From positions 1 through 13,237 of the forward strand of contig JAJYTL010000059.1 of NCBI GenBank assembly GCA_021793055.1: a stretch of 13,237 nt of DNA, given 5' to 3'. This stretch comes from Pseudomonadota bacterium (GTDB taxonomy: Bacteria > Pseudomonadota > Alphaproteobacteria > Ferrovibrionales > Ferrovibrionaceae). The translations under genes were made by a program, and so were the position numbers. Numbering within the stretch: the first letter of the stretch is position 1; each line of letters opens with the position of its first letter. This document shows, one piece after another, positions 13,084 to 13,237 of the stretch. Below the pieces are notes generated by a model. It searched no databases and was not told where the DNA came from. It worked only from the letters and a program-made list of their open reading frames with translations.

Positions 13084-13237
13084 CTAACCGCGAGTCCGCG
13101 CGAGCTGCAACACCTGCACGCGGCGCGCCAAAATCTCCGTCCGCACCCGATAGATGAGGACGCTGACAAAATAGGCAGTAAACCCTCCTGCCATCAAAAG
13201 AAGCGGACGCAGCATCGAAAAGGCGATCTTGTCCTGG
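13084..13237 (-). CDS. ccmC: Heme export protein CcmC, C-terminal end only
   Basis: Only the last 50 codons lie in the window, and the gene continues past 13237. The visible product contains one membrane helix (MLRPLLLMAGGFTAYFVSVLI). It is followed by the basic YRVRTEILARRVQVLQLARTRG and a TAG stop. The last helix and the RAEIL/RTEIL-type ending match CcmC, which positions heme for loading onto CcmE. Its place upstream of ccmD on the same strand agrees. The visible piece alone is short, so the call leans on context. The stop may be premature: a protein-like frame continues downstream in another register (see findings). Confidence 0.8.
   Translation of the reverse strand, partial: QDKIAFSMLRPLLLMAGGFTAYFVSVLIYRVRTEILARRVQVLQLARTRG

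Noticed and set aside
1..13237. CRISPR arrays, insertion sequences, phage or toxin-antitoxin genes
   Set aside because: No regularly spaced repeats, transposase motifs or typical paired small genes were seen. Apart from the small intergenic genes, all coding space belongs to housekeeping or cytochrome-maturation families.

Overview
This is a high-GC alphaproteobacterial chromosome segment, probably from a Rhodospirillales-like lineage. That placement is inferred from gene order, protein sequences and a separate ccmI gene. No database search was possible. Most of the window is housekeeping DNA on a consistent codon-usage background. I see no transposase, integrase, CRISPR array, phage gene or tRNA/rRNA gene.

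Region 1 (1-3168, minus strand): ffh, rpsP, rimM, trmD, read from high to low coordinate. This is the classic block joining the signal recognition particle GTPase, ribosomal protein S16, a 16S maturation factor and the tRNA m1G37 methyltransferase. rimM and trmD overlap by ATGA. rimM appears to use a TTG start.

Region 2 (3169-6562): a 246-bp divergent intergenic region, then dapF, mtaB and ftsY on the plus strand. dapF and mtaB overlap by ATGA. The intergenic region holds a good dapF promoter placed so close to the ATG that the mRNA may be leaderless. On the minus strand it holds a terminator-like hairpin with a T-run inside the presumed ffh leader. Ffh and FtsY, the two SRP-pathway GTPases, are therefore divergently expressed from one neighbourhood.

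Region 3 (6563-8177): an AT-richer island with three inverted repeats leads into a 34-residue Lys/Ala-rich, histone H1-tail-like protein, followed by a very strong hairpin terminator. A NUDIX hydrolase with a zinc-ribbon-like N-terminus follows on the minus strand. Next come a near-perfect 31-bp palindrome and an unrecognised 91-residue Ala/Pro-rich protein.

Region 4 (8178-13237, minus strand): a cytochrome c maturation (System I) operon, read ccmC (partial), ccmD, ccmE, ccmF, ccmG, ccmH, ccmI. Its products export and chaperone heme (CcmC, D, E), reduce apocytochrome thiols (CcmG, H) and ligate heme (CcmF, H, I). Genes D to H are overlapping or nearly abutting. The exception is a 209-bp gap between ccmC and ccmD, where a second reading frame suggests a longer or frameshifted ccmC C-terminus.

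I found no clear new multi-gene system. The best leads are cis-regulatory: the ffh leader, the possibly leaderless dapF transcript, the leader of the Lys-rich mini-protein, and the 31-bp palindrome. Two coding oddities also stand out: the ccmC end and the heptamer repeat in ccmD.
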